This document shows, one piece after another, positions 44,209 to 53,160 of a stretch of DNA of 64,000 nucleotides. This DNA is from Spirosoma terrae (GTDB taxonomy: Bacteria > Bacteroidota > Bacteroidia > Cytophagales > Spirosomataceae). The stretch is from the NCBI RefSeq assembly GCF_010435915.1, contig NZ_JAAFZH010000006.1:301997-365996 (forward strand). Reading direction: 5' to 3'. Numbering within the stretch: position 1 is the stretch's first letter; every line of letters starts with the position of its first letter. A program made the translations under genes and the position numbers. Under the pieces are notes generated by a model. The model ran no database searches and had not been told where the DNA came from. It saw nothing but the letters and a program-made list of their open reading frames with translations.

Positions 44209-45069
44209 ATGGTAGCTAAACTTCACATTGTTCCGAAACAAGTCGATAATGCGTTCAGCATTCGTCACGATATAGTGCCTCAGTTCGGCTCTATCTGGCA
44301 CTATCATCCTGAGATTGAGCTTCATTATCTTGTCAAAGGCGAAGGCATCCGTTTTGTAGGAGACAGTATTGGCAATTTCCAGCAAGACGATATGATTCTC
44401 ATGGGTTCAAATGTGCCCCATACCTGGAAGTGTAACATGCCAAGCTCTTCCGATTATAACGTGGAGGCCTTAGTCCTTCACTTTCATCCTGAATGTCTGG
44501 GCAAGGAATTTCTTAACGTCTATGAAACGCAGGGAATCTCGAAGCTCTTTGAACAAGCCAAAACGGGGCTGATCATTAAAGGAAGTTCGAAAGAGAAAAT
44601 TAAACGACTCATGTGGCGAATGCTACGGGAGACGGGCTTGAATAAGGTCGTTTACTTGCTCAGAATTTACGTTATTTTACTGGAGAGCCGGGAGTATGAA
44701 GTCCTGTCGAACAGTGTTGAATACACAAAATTCAATCAACTAGATGGAAGTAGAATGGAAAAGGTGCTTTCATTCACCTTGCAAAATTTCAGGAATAAAA
44801 TTCTGATTGAAGACGTAGCGCAACTGACAAACCTGAGTGTTACGTCGTTTTGCCGCTTCTTTAAAATGACTAACAATAAATCATACTTTGATTTTCTTAC
44901 CGAAGTACGACTTAGCCATGCCTGCCGCTTACTGATAAAGACAGACTATACGATAGCGCATATCGCCCTCGACAGCGGATTTGAAAATACGTCTAATTTT
45001 TACAGGCACTTCAAGAATGTTAAAGGGATTACCCCTAAACAATATAAGAATCTATTTTTTTCAGCCTAA
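44209..45069 (+). CDS. AraC-family regulator of the sugar-utilisation locus
   Basis: AraC-type regulator (286 residues): cupin domain with HYHPEIELHYLVKGEG and NVPHTWKC (sugar-sensing fold), then double helix-turn-helix IEDVAQLTNLSVTSFCRFFKM and TIAHIALDSGFENTSNFYRHFK. It is divergent from the isomerase-kinase-symporter operon and is the only regulator there, so it most likely activates that operon when its sugar is present. It is not closely similar to the two AraC paralogues at 25-29 kb. Confidence 0.9.
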   Translation: MVAKLHIVPKQVDNAFSIRHDIVPQFGSIWHYHPEIELHYLVKGEGIRFVGDSIGNFQQDDMILMGSNVPHTWKCNMPSSSDYNVEALVLHFHPECLGKEFLNVYETQGISKLFEQAKTGLIIKGSSKEKIKRLMWRMLRETGLNKVVYLLRIYVILLESREYEVLSNSVEYTKFNQLDGSRMEKVLSFTLQNFRNKILIEDVAQLTNLSVTSFCRFFKMTNNKSYFDFLTEVRLSHACRLLIKTDYTIAHIALDSGFENTSNFYRHFKNVKGITPKQYKNLFFSA

Positions 45070-45168
45070 ATCATCACTACGCTCACTCCCGTAAAAATTG
45101 CGTAATGATTCAAAAAATGCAGCCGGGTATTTAATGAGCGCAATGAACACAGTATAGCTCGATAGTTT

Positions 45169-46113
45169 TTACCGTTTGACATTGGTAAGCGTAGTTCCAT
45201 CGTAGCGATACACTCCATCATTGGTGCCAAACCAAACACTTCCATCCCTTGCTTCAATAATCCCGAACAGGTTTAGTGACTGGGCAATTTCAGTGCCCAT
45301 TGGATTTTTGCCAGATAACGACTTTTCGGCATAACGGGACAGGGTAAACATACCATTAGTGCTGGCTGAGCTAATCCAAAAATTTCCTTTTTTGTCTTTG
45401 TAGACTCGAACAACAGGCTTCTGAATAACCTGGGTAGAGGTTCGGCCATCATAGCGCCAAAGACCGATACTTCCACCAAGCCAGATAGTACCGTCTCGAT
45501 CTTCGATAATCGACCAGATATCCCCAAAAGAGTTATCCTTATAGGTGAAAACGGCAAAGGTATTGCCATCATAAACATAGGTGTAGCCTCGGGTGCCGAA
45601 CCATATATTTCCCTGTCTATCTTCCAGAATAGTATTGACATCATTTGTAGGATGGCCACCTTCGGTTGTAAAATGGTGAAACGATTTTCCATCATAACGA
45701 CTTACAGCTCCATTCGATCCGAACCAAACTGCGCCGGTTTTATCTTCGTAAATCGTAGAAACCTGATTATTAGCCAGCCCCTGCTGGGACGTAACGTGCT
45801 GAAAGGACTTACCATCATAGTAATAAACTCCCGAGCCATACGTACCAAACCAAAAATGTCCGTTTCGATCCTCAATCACCGAGAAAAAGCGGTCTGACGT
45901 TACGTTAGCAGTGAGGTTAGTGAATGATTGACCATCGTAGCGAAAAATACCTTCATTAGAAGCCAGCCACATATTGCCTGCCCGATCCTGTTGGATGGTG
46001 CGTACTGATGAGCTTGGCCCTTGGGAGGTGATTATATCTTTGGTTTGTCCTTCACTGGGATAGTACTGGACAAACACGAACAACAAAGTATACAGAGAAA
46101 CGTATTGGATCAC
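45169..46113 (-). CDS. Stand-alone seven-repeat two-component-regulator-type propeller
   Basis: Exported protein (314 residues) made almost entirely of seven copies of the Reg_prop repeat (V..I.ED..G..W.GT..G..RYDG..F), one blade each, for example VIEDRNGHFWFGT and ILEDRQGNIWFGT. In hybrid two-component sensors such propellers bind ligand outside the membrane, but here there is no membrane helix, kinase or HTH after them. The N-terminal signal (ending near SEGQ) suggests periplasmic or surface location. Blade six is degenerate (an insertion of about 4 residues and missing RYDG). Confidence 0.85.
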   Translation of the reverse strand: MIQYVSLYTLLFVFVQYYPSEGQTKDIITSQGPSSSVRTIQQDRAGNMWLASNEGIFRYDGQSFTNLTANVTSDRFFSVIEDRNGHFWFGTYGSGVYYYDGKSFQHVTSQQGLANNQVSTIYEDKTGAVWFGSNGAVSRYDGKSFHHFTTEGGHPTNDVNTILEDRQGNIWFGTRGYTYVYDGNTFAVFTYKDNSFGDIWSIIEDRDGTIWLGGSIGLWRYDGRTSTQVIQKPVVRVYKDKKGNFWISSASTNGMFTLSRYAEKSLSGKNPMGTEIAQSLNLFGIIEARDGSVWFGTNDGVYRYDGTTLTNVKR

Positions 46114-46287
46114 GATTATTTCTTAGGTCTAAAAGGGTTCAGTAAACCTACTGCTTCTAGACTGGGCATTTGTTAAGAGCTTGTTAACGAGACATTTTTT
46201 TAGCATAAAACGTCACACGTTGACTAATCCTAACTACGATTCCAACGCTTATCCCTCAATCATGGTCTATCCTGGAAACATATAGCG

Positions 46288-46860
46288 ATGAAAATCATCA
46301 AGGGACTTTTAATCTTGTTTGTGGGATTACTGGGCTGTTCAAAATCGACACCTGACCCCGATCATAATGAAGACGCAAAAGCAACTTTAAATAAACAGAC
46401 TTGGGGTGGTTTTTCTGCTACCTGGAAAAACCCGTCTGATTCCTGTGGGGTTGATGCGATAAACTTAACTATCCAAAATAAGCTTCCCTATCCGAAAGCC
46501 CGCTTACAAGCTGCTACTAATTGTGTTGGGTACTGCGGTGACCAATCACTTACTTTTATTCGAATTCCCCTGGCTGTAGGCGTATACACGTTGTCAACCC
46601 CTCAACCCTGCCGAGCCAACACCAATCAGGTCGGCGTAAGCTTTACCACACTGATTGGGGGCGATGTAGTCCGGGATCAATACCAGCTAGACGTAACGCA
46701 GCCTGCAACGATCAAGATTAGTCGATATGATCCACAAGCAGGCGAACTAGAAGGGACGTTCGATGTTCGTTTGGTCAGAGATAAGAGCAGACAAGTTACG
46801 TCAGATACTGCCGACATTCTCACTTTTACAAATGGCACGTTCAAGGCCAAGCTACCTTAA
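46288..46860 (+). CDS. Hypothetical lipoprotein
   Basis: Lipoprotein of 190 residues (lipobox LLGC at residues 14-17). The rest is beta-rich, with four Cys in two groups (SCGVD; NCVGYCGD) that may form disulphides and a C-terminal ELEGTFDVRLVRD...LTFTNGTFKAKLP pattern seen in many uncharacterised Bacteroidota lipoproteins. I cannot name a family. Flanked by unrelated genes on the opposite strand, so transcribed alone. Confidence 0.75.
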   Translation: MKIIKGLLILFVGLLGCSKSTPDPDHNEDAKATLNKQTWGGFSATWKNPSDSCGVDAINLTIQNKLPYPKARLQAATNCVGYCGDQSLTFIRIPLAVGVYTLSTPQPCRANTNQVGVSFTTLIGGDVVRDQYQLDVTQPATIKISRYDPQAGELEGTFDVRLVRDKSRQVTSDTADILTFTNGTFKAKLP

Positions 46861-46926
46861 AAATTAGTGATATACGAGAGGCATTTATCAACATAGGCTT
46901 CTCAAACTGATATATGGTTGACCACT

Positions 46927-47841
46927 TTACCTCAATGCATCGATGACCGATGAGGCTACCCAATAAATATCGCCATCCCGTGAAAAGAAAAAGTATTTCC
47001 CGTCTGCTGTTACAAATGGACAAAACTCATAGCCAGTCGTATTGATCACAGAACCCATATTCCTGGCTTGTTGCCACTCCCCCGTTTTACTTTTGAAACT
47101 GATATATAAATCCCCGGTACCAAATCCCCCCGGCCGCTCAGCGCAGAAAATAAGATAGTCCTCATGGGGTGAGACAAAAACATCGGCCTCATAATGTGTT
47201 GAGTTTACAGCTTCGGTTAGTTTCTGAGAAGCCTGGAATGTACCCTTGACAAAGGGCGAAAACCGGATGTCATAATTCTTATCAGACGATGCGCTGGTGC
47301 CACCATTAGAGGAAAAATACATAGTCCCTTCTTTCGTAAAAGACATATAGTACTCGTTCTTAGCTGTATTAATACCTGGGCCCGCATTGATCGGTACCTC
47401 CGACCAGCCATCTTTTGTTCGTTCAATATACCAGATATCAAAATCCTTCTTCGCTCCCTTTCCGTCCAGGGACCGGTCCGAAATAAAGTACAACCGTTTT
47501 TCATCTGGAGACAAAAACGGGTCATTGTATTCATACTGATCGCTGGCGAGAATGGTTTTAGGGTTTGTCCAGGTATTGTTCTCGAAGCGAATACAACGAA
47601 TTTGAGGCTTTTTGTTACTAATAACAGCGTAAAAAAACTCCCTGCCGTCTTTGGAAAAGATTGACCCATATTCATAAAAATCGATTTGCGAAACCAGATT
47701 GGGGGCAAATACGCGAGGGATCGATTCGGGCGGGCTCTGGTTTAAGTACTCTGAAGAGGTTTGTGCCAGTAAGCGATTAGTGCCTACTGCTAACATTACT
47801 GTGAGCAGCAGCCCGGATATAGTACGATAAATCGATAGCAT
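46927..47841 (-). CDS. PD40-repeat exported propeller protein
   Basis: Exported beta-propeller protein (304 residues) with WD40-like/PD40 blades of the TolB/OmpA-associated kind: FLSPDEKRLYFISDRS, SFTKEGTMYFSSNGG, FVSPHEDYLIFCAERPGG, FVTADGKYFFFSRDGDIYW. Signal peptide ends near LLAQ. ATG 47841 is preferred to 47868 because it places the charged N-region directly before the hydrophobic core. Likely binding rather than catalytic role. Confidence 0.82.
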   Translation of the reverse strand: MLSIYRTISGLLLTVMLAVGTNRLLAQTSSEYLNQSPPESIPRVFAPNLVSQIDFYEYGSIFSKDGREFFYAVISNKKPQIRCIRFENNTWTNPKTILASDQYEYNDPFLSPDEKRLYFISDRSLDGKGAKKDFDIWYIERTKDGWSEVPINAGPGINTAKNEYYMSFTKEGTMYFSSNGGTSASSDKNYDIRFSPFVKGTFQASQKLTEAVNSTHYEADVFVSPHEDYLIFCAERPGGFGTGDLYISFKSKTGEWQQARNMGSVINTTGYEFCPFVTADGKYFFFSRDGDIYWVASSVIDALR

Positions 47842-48140
47842 AATTAATGGGGAGGATTGAGCCAGCAACTAAGCCCCCCTAAATATAACGAATCAGTGAG
47901 TTCTTTAACGTACTGATTCATTGCCGATTGCCTTTCTAATCTAGGCTCCCTGCGAAAAGGCATGTGGGCAAACGTACTGACTGCCTTTAATTTTGTGATA
48001 GACTAGCTAAATGATAAAGTATCCACAAAACCACATACCGATTGGAGTTTTTTTTAAAGACAGAAAAGGCATAATGAACAATAAGTAGCCGGTTTTGTAC
48101 CTTAGCCAACCGAATCAGGATGAAATAACCCCACTAATTC
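47842..48140. other. Divergent intergenic region
   Basis: About 300 bp between the PD40 gene and the amidohydrolase gene. A promoter-like TTTTG followed by TACCTTAG lies near 48095-48107, 35-40 bases before ATG 48141, and a three-codon reading frame (ATG AAA TAA) starts at 48120. No gene seen. Confidence 0.45.
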
Positions 48141-49427
48141 ATGATAAAATCCTTATTACTATCTCTTCTTTCGATTAGTATAACCATTGCCTGGGGGCAA
48201 CCGCCAACCCGCTCCGTCATCAAGTCGGGCAAATTTTTCGACTCCGAAAAGAAGCAATTCCTTTCGAATCAATTCATCGTTGTTGAAGGAAACAAAATTA
48301 TATATGTAGGTCCGTCGGCTGATAACTACCGGGCAAAGAGTCAATTTATCGATCTATCCAATTCAACTGTTATACCTGGACTGGTGGATTCGCATACTCA
48401 CCTGTTATTTATGCAGAAAAGTGGTACTCCTTTTGAAAGCGATCTCATTGAGCACTCTGATGGAGATCGGCTACTTAGAGGGAGTAGTATCGCCAAATCC
48501 TTTTTAGAGGCCGGTATAACTACTGTTAAGGACCTCGGTAATTCTGGTCAATACTTAGATATTACCTTAAAAAAAGCAATCGATAAAAACTGGGTTTGGG
48601 GTCCACGTATGTTGGTGTCAGGCCCTATCATCAGCCCACCTAATGGACAATTCGGGAAACTGGCTTACCTGCATAAGTCACTGCCTGCCAAGGAGTATAC
48701 CATTGTTAGAAGCGTGGATGAAGCCCGTAGCGCGGTAAAAGAGCACCAGATCAATGGAGTAGACATCATTAAGATTTGCGCCACCAACGATAACGGATTG
48801 GTGCTATCGCCCGAGCAGATGCGAGCCATTGTTGAGGTTGCCCATCAAAACGGGTTGAAAGTAACTGCCCACGCTACCTACGACGAAATTATTCGGGATG
48901 CCGTCGAAGCAGGTGTTGATGGCGTTGAGCATGGATATGGCGTATCGGATAGTACATTACAATTAATGGCTAAAAAAGGGACATATCTGGTTCCAACAGA
49001 TGGTACTTACGATGGCTATAAAGGTATTGTCGACCTGGCGAAAAGTAATATGTCTGACCAGGACATCAAGCAATTTGTTGCAACCTCAAAAGACCGCCTG
49101 CTTAGAGCCGTTCGGGCAGGGGTACGTATCGTATACGGTTCCGATCTTTACCTGTATACGCCAAGAGCGATCGGATTAGAAGCCAAGAACACGCTTGTTT
49201 CTTATGCGGAAGCAGGACTACCAGTTAGCGATGTTCTTCAGATTGGCACCTATAATGCCGCTTTAGCGGTTGGAAAACAGGCTATGTTTGGTGTCCTTAA
49301 AGAAGGAGCTTTGGCGGACATTGTAGCGTTTGATGGCGATCTGGAGAAGGACTTTGCAAACGTGCTTTATCATAAGGTCTATTTTGTCATGAAAGACGGG
49401 GTGATCTATAAGGGAGCCAGCAAGTAA
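48141..49427 (+). CDS. Exported amidohydrolase-family protein
   Basis: Exported metal-dependent hydrolase (428 residues) of the amidohydrolase superfamily, imidazolonepropionase/prolidase-like subgroup. Signal peptide ends near AWGQ. HxH motif DSHTHL (about residue 88), carboxylatable Lys in DIIKICAT, His in KVTAHATY and VEHGYG, and Asp in YGSDLYLY. Such exported enzymes often cleave Xaa-Pro or Xaa-Lys dipeptides. A second family member lies at 50684-52057 on the opposite strand, only distantly similar. Confidence 0.9.
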   Translation: MIKSLLLSLLSISITIAWGQPPTRSVIKSGKFFDSEKKQFLSNQFIVVEGNKIIYVGPSADNYRAKSQFIDLSNSTVIPGLVDSHTHLLFMQKSGTPFESDLIEHSDGDRLLRGSSIAKSFLEAGITTVKDLGNSGQYLDITLKKAIDKNWVWGPRMLVSGPIISPPNGQFGKLAYLHKSLPAKEYTIVRSVDEARSAVKEHQINGVDIIKICATNDNGLVLSPEQMRAIVEVAHQNGLKVTAHATYDEIIRDAVEAGVDGVEHGYGVSDSTLQLMAKKGTYLVPTDGTYDGYKGIVDLAKSNMSDQDIKQFVATSKDRLLRAVRAGVRIVYGSDLYLYTPRAIGLEAKNTLVSYAEAGLPVSDVLQIGTYNAALAVGKQAMFGVLKEGALADIVAFDGDLEKDFANVLYHKVYFVMKDGVIYKGASK

Positions 49428-49563
49428 GTGTATCAAACATTCCTCCTTAAACGGACCGTGAATCATCCGCCCAACAACCCATTTCAGCAAAACAGCTTCA
49501 AGTGACGAATTTGACAGTTGTTGTTGCCCTTGTTTTTTACATTCACCCGATATTTCGCCATAC

Positions 49564-49596
49564 ACGTAGTGCCGGATATAATACCCGGCACTACGT
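49564..49596. terminator. Bidirectional hairpin between convergent genes
   Basis: ACGTAGTGCCGG (49564-49575) and CCGGCACTACGT (49585-49596) form a perfect 12-bp stem between the convergent amidohydrolase and PhyH genes, 10 bp before the PhyH stop. Confidence 0.75.
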
Positions 49597-49606
49597 ATCG
49601 ATTACA

Positions 49607-50389
49607 TTAGTTTCCCAGCGCTAAGCGAATCGATTCTTCCACAGGTGTCAAGTCTGCGGCCCCCTCGTCAATCACCAACCCTCTTCTGAGTAATAGCGGG
49701 GGCTGTGCTAAAAAGCGCGGTTCCGTACCATGATGAGGCTGTGCAGCATGCACCAGAAACGGATGGCACAAATAAACAGTACCCGCCTTTCCGACTGCGG
49801 CAACTTCGTTACGTTCAGGTAGCCCGTTCAGCTGTGTAGCCAACTCCATAAAGGAAAGCCCCTGTTCGCCTGTTCGTTCAAGTAACCTTGCTACGTCGAG
49901 ATGAGAGCCGGCGCGAAGTCGGGTAGGCGCGTCTCGTTCGCTTACGTCCGAGAAAAGAAACAGCATCAGTAAGGCTCTTCCTTTTGAATAAACGTTGATC
50001 CGCCACTCAAAATAGTTGGCAGGGTCTGCTCCCGGAAAACTAGCATCGACATGCCAGCCCGAATCACCAGGATCTTCGTCCGACGGAAACCGAACGGGGA
50101 ACGTACCGATACTCATCGGCGGAACCCATCTGCCCACTCCAACCAACTGATCGAATGCCCGATGGAGAATTGGCGTATTGGCAGCCTGAACAAACGGCTC
50201 CTGTGAGTACATACCTAACCGAATAACTGGCTTCGTCCAGGTAGCGGAGTCGGTTGGATCGAGGCCCGTGTCATACCAGAGAATGCTGCGTGCTTCCTGT
50301 GCCAATTGTGGAGAGAACGCGTTATCAATCCGAATATACCCCTCCTTAATAAACTGATCTATTTGATCTTTATTCAATACGTCGTTCAT
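49607..50389 (-). CDS. Phytanoyl-CoA dioxygenase (PhyH)-family oxygenase
   Basis: Cytoplasmic Fe(II)/2-oxoglutarate-dependent oxygenase (260 residues). Iron ligands HxD in SGWHVDASF (about 110) and a distal His in CHPFLVHAAQPH, with the 2-oxoglutarate-binding Arg in the following GTEPRF. Double-stranded beta-helix length is right for the family. ATG 50389 is used because the ATG at 50422 would add a hydrophobic 11-residue extension that reads as upstream non-coding sequence. Substrate unknown. Confidence 0.85.
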   Translation of the reverse strand: MNDVLNKDQIDQFIKEGYIRIDNAFSPQLAQEARSILWYDTGLDPTDSATWTKPVIRLGMYSQEPFVQAANTPILHRAFDQLVGVGRWVPPMSIGTFPVRFPSDEDPGDSGWHVDASFPGADPANYFEWRINVYSKGRALLMLFLFSDVSERDAPTRLRAGSHLDVARLLERTGEQGLSFMELATQLNGLPERNEVAAVGKAGTVYLCHPFLVHAAQPHHGTEPRFLAQPPLLLRRGLVIDEGAADLTPVEESIRLALGN

Positions 50390-50683
50390 AACTATATAAC
50401 TGGTAATGAGAACTAAATACACCTATCCTAGAAGCGGCATAGCCATAGTATCCCAGGAACGTAATGCGCTAACAACGGGCATTTGGCCTGGTAAATAAGC
50501 TTCAGTAAAGGCAATAGAAAAGTAGGCCTAAAAAAGGCAGGCTGTCAGATAGACAGTAAGGAGAAGTTAATACAGCATTGGAGCCATCCTCATAAAACAA
50601 AGTTATTGGAAATTTAGGAAAGGTAGCTTATCTGAATGACGGGATCAGGAATTAACATCGGGTAACAAACGAGGCCGTGCTGT

Positions 50684-52057
50684 TTAGTTTTTTTCCAGCT
50701 TCTTTAACTCTTTCTGAATGTAGGCTTTCGACAACCAGTTCGCCCCAATCATTACGCCCTCAATAGCACGTGTCTGGTTTATATCTTTCAATGGATTGCC
50801 ATTCAGCAAAACCAGATCGGATACATTACCTACTTTCACAGTACCCGAGTTAGGTTTATTCAGGTAGGACGCTACGTTGACAGTTCCCGTACGTAGCGTT
50901 TCATACGGGGTCAAGCCAGCATCGACCATGTATTTCATTTCGTGATGAATGGAAAAGCCAGGTACATTCAGCACTTGCGGAGCGTCAGAGCCAAGTAACA
51001 GATCTACGCCATTTTTCTGGCATTCATAAATCAGTTTACGACGAATCTGGATTAGCTTTTCGGCACGCTCTTTCGTAAAACTAGAGTTTGTGTTGTAGCT
51101 ATCCTTGGCGCGCTTCCAGCCTTGAATTTCCTGTGGCTTCATATAAATGAACTCTGGCGCACTAGCAAAAGCACTCCAGGGCTGTGGCGACAGCCATCGT
51201 TCGGCCAACGCCTGCGTTGGGACCACGCGAATACGTTTCTCACGAAGTCCGCTTACCAGTTTAGGAATCTGCGCTTCATTGGCCCGGTAGGCAATCCAGG
51301 CGCCAAACAAACCCGTTTCCGGCTCTGCCAACGTATCTGACCGGGGTACAATTGCTTCTATAAAACCATCCAGATGATCGATGGACGAACACTGAGCGTC
51401 AATAGCTCGCCAGACACCTACGTTAAATGATACGTGGCCCACAAACGGAATTCCCACTTCTTTAGCCGTTTTTGCGATGGCAGGAAACGTTTCTTTTGTC
51501 AGGCCAGGGTGCAACTTCAAAAAGTCATAGCCTGCCGCTTTCTGTTCGCGCACCATCTCGGCCCCTCGTTCGGGCGTCTTCACTGTTTGGCCGTTAAACG
51601 ACGGCCCTGTAGCATAGAAATGCGGGCCGAGAATTTCACCACTGTTGATTTTACTACGTAGCTCAAGGTGCCTGGGATGTCCCAGCATGCCTCGAATGGT
51701 TGTAATACCATTTGCCAGATATAGGGTCAGAACCTCTTTCATTGGATCGATATCATCAATCGGAGGCACATGCGCGTGGATTTCGGCCCAACCCGGCGTC
51801 AGATACTTTCCCGTAGCATTAATAACCAAAGCGTCTTTACTATACTTGACCTGCCCGGCTTTCCCCATGTGAGTTATTTTACCATCACGCACCACAACGG
51901 TCTGACTGTCAAGAACACGTTCCTGATCCATCGGAATTACGTTCACGGACAGGAAGACAATATCGCGCCCACGATTACTGATCAGTTCCTGCCCGAATAC
52001 GACAGAGCATGACACCAGCAGCAAGCTAATAAAGAGATATACACGTCTGGTTTGCAT
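50684..52057 (-). CDS. Exported amidohydrolase-family protein
   Basis: Exported amidohydrolase (457 residues), signal peptide ending near VVFGQ. HxH motif as EIHAHV (about residue 92), Lys in DFLKLHPG, His in FVGHVSF and SIDHLDG, Asp in LLGSDAPQ; the C-terminal GTVKVGNVSDLVLLNGNPL closes the composite beta-sandwich. Metal site complete, so an active hydrolase is expected; substrate unknown, peptides or cyclic amides are likely. A single gene, divergent from the NAD-binding protein gene. Confidence 0.9.
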   Translation of the reverse strand: MQTRRVYLFISLLLVSCSVVFGQELISNRGRDIVFLSVNVIPMDQERVLDSQTVVVRDGKITHMGKAGQVKYSKDALVINATGKYLTPGWAEIHAHVPPIDDIDPMKEVLTLYLANGITTIRGMLGHPRHLELRSKINSGEILGPHFYATGPSFNGQTVKTPERGAEMVREQKAAGYDFLKLHPGLTKETFPAIAKTAKEVGIPFVGHVSFNVGVWRAIDAQCSSIDHLDGFIEAIVPRSDTLAEPETGLFGAWIAYRANEAQIPKLVSGLREKRIRVVPTQALAERWLSPQPWSAFASAPEFIYMKPQEIQGWKRAKDSYNTNSSFTKERAEKLIQIRRKLIYECQKNGVDLLLGSDAPQVLNVPGFSIHHEMKYMVDAGLTPYETLRTGTVNVASYLNKPNSGTVKVGNVSDLVLLNGNPLKDINQTRAIEGVMIGANWLSKAYIQKELKKLEKN

Positions 52058-52219
52058 GGGTTTAGTTGGTTAAACGTTGGTTGCAGGATGCATTGATTAA
52101 TAAAGTCGCATCTGTTGGTTTGGATACTGACTGCTCAGCCAATAAATTTAACCAGCCAATACGATGTGAGTTATTGTATGACCAATGCTCCTAACCAATT
52201 CTTCTCAATCTGCTAACTA

Positions 52220-52879
52220 ATGAAAATCCGAGCAATAATTACCGGCGCAACCGGCATGGTAGGTGAAGGAGTCCTGCACGAGTGTTTGCTCGACCCAACT
52301 GTTGAACAAGTTTTACTGATAAACCGAAAACCAAGTGGCATATCGCATGCCAAACTCCGCGAAATTGTTCATAGCGATTTTCTTAACCTAACGCCTATCG
52401 AAAATCAGTTAGCTGGCTATAATGCCTGTTTTTTCTGCCTCGGCGTGTCGTCGGTTGGGATGGATAACGAAGAATACCGGCGACTAACTTATGACCTTAC
52501 CCTATATTTTGCGCAGGTTGTAGCCAGTCATAATCCTGATCTAACGTTCTGTTACGTATCAGGCGCAGGCACCGACAGCACCGAAAAAGGACGTAGTGCC
52601 TGGGCTCGCGTAAAAGGAGCAACCGAAAACGCCTTACTAAAACTATTCAACAATGCGTATATGTTTCGGCCCGGTTTTATGCTCCCCACCGAAGGGCTGA
52701 AAAACACGCTAAAATATTACAAATACATTGCCTGGCTTTACCCCATCGGCCGCGCTATCTATCCGGCAGGTTTTTCTGCACTTCGGGAGTTGGGAGTTGC
52801 TATGATTAAATCCGTTCGTATAGGTTACGAAAAACCAATCCTGGAGGTTAAAGACATTGTTACGTTAGCCAAACGGTAA
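52220..52879 (+). CDS. NAD(P)-binding epimerase-like protein
   Basis: Atypical short-chain dehydrogenase-like protein (219 residues) with ITGATGMVGEGVLHE at the N-terminus and CYVSGAGTDSTEKGRSAWARVKGATE in the middle, where the Tyr of YxxxK is replaced and only the Lys is kept. This places it with NmrA/TIP30-like NAD(P)-binding proteins that may be redox sensors or reductases. Cytoplasmic; transcribed alone. Confidence 0.82.
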   Translation: MKIRAIITGATGMVGEGVLHECLLDPTVEQVLLINRKPSGISHAKLREIVHSDFLNLTPIENQLAGYNACFFCLGVSSVGMDNEEYRRLTYDLTLYFAQVVASHNPDLTFCYVSGAGTDSTEKGRSAWARVKGATENALLKLFNNAYMFRPGFMLPTEGLKNTLKYYKYIAWLYPIGRAIYPAGFSALRELGVAMIKSVRIGYEKPILEVKDIVTLAKR

Positions 52880-53160
52880 GGCGCTACGTTCATTCAGGAA
52901 GCTTTTCTATTTCCATAAGCCGCCCATTTTTCTTCAATAAACTGAAAAACAGACAGTTTTCATTAGATAGAAATTAGTCCTTGGCCAAGGCGCTTCCAGT
53001 AGTTGTTGTTTATGTTCAGCAGGAAATGCTACGTGCAAAAATAGCAAATACTATTTTAGTTATACTATATATAGCAAAAAAATATCACAACCTCCCTATT
53101 GCTCCTAAACGCAGAGAAATTCCACCTGGCGCATTTAATAGAGCAATTGTTCATCATCAG

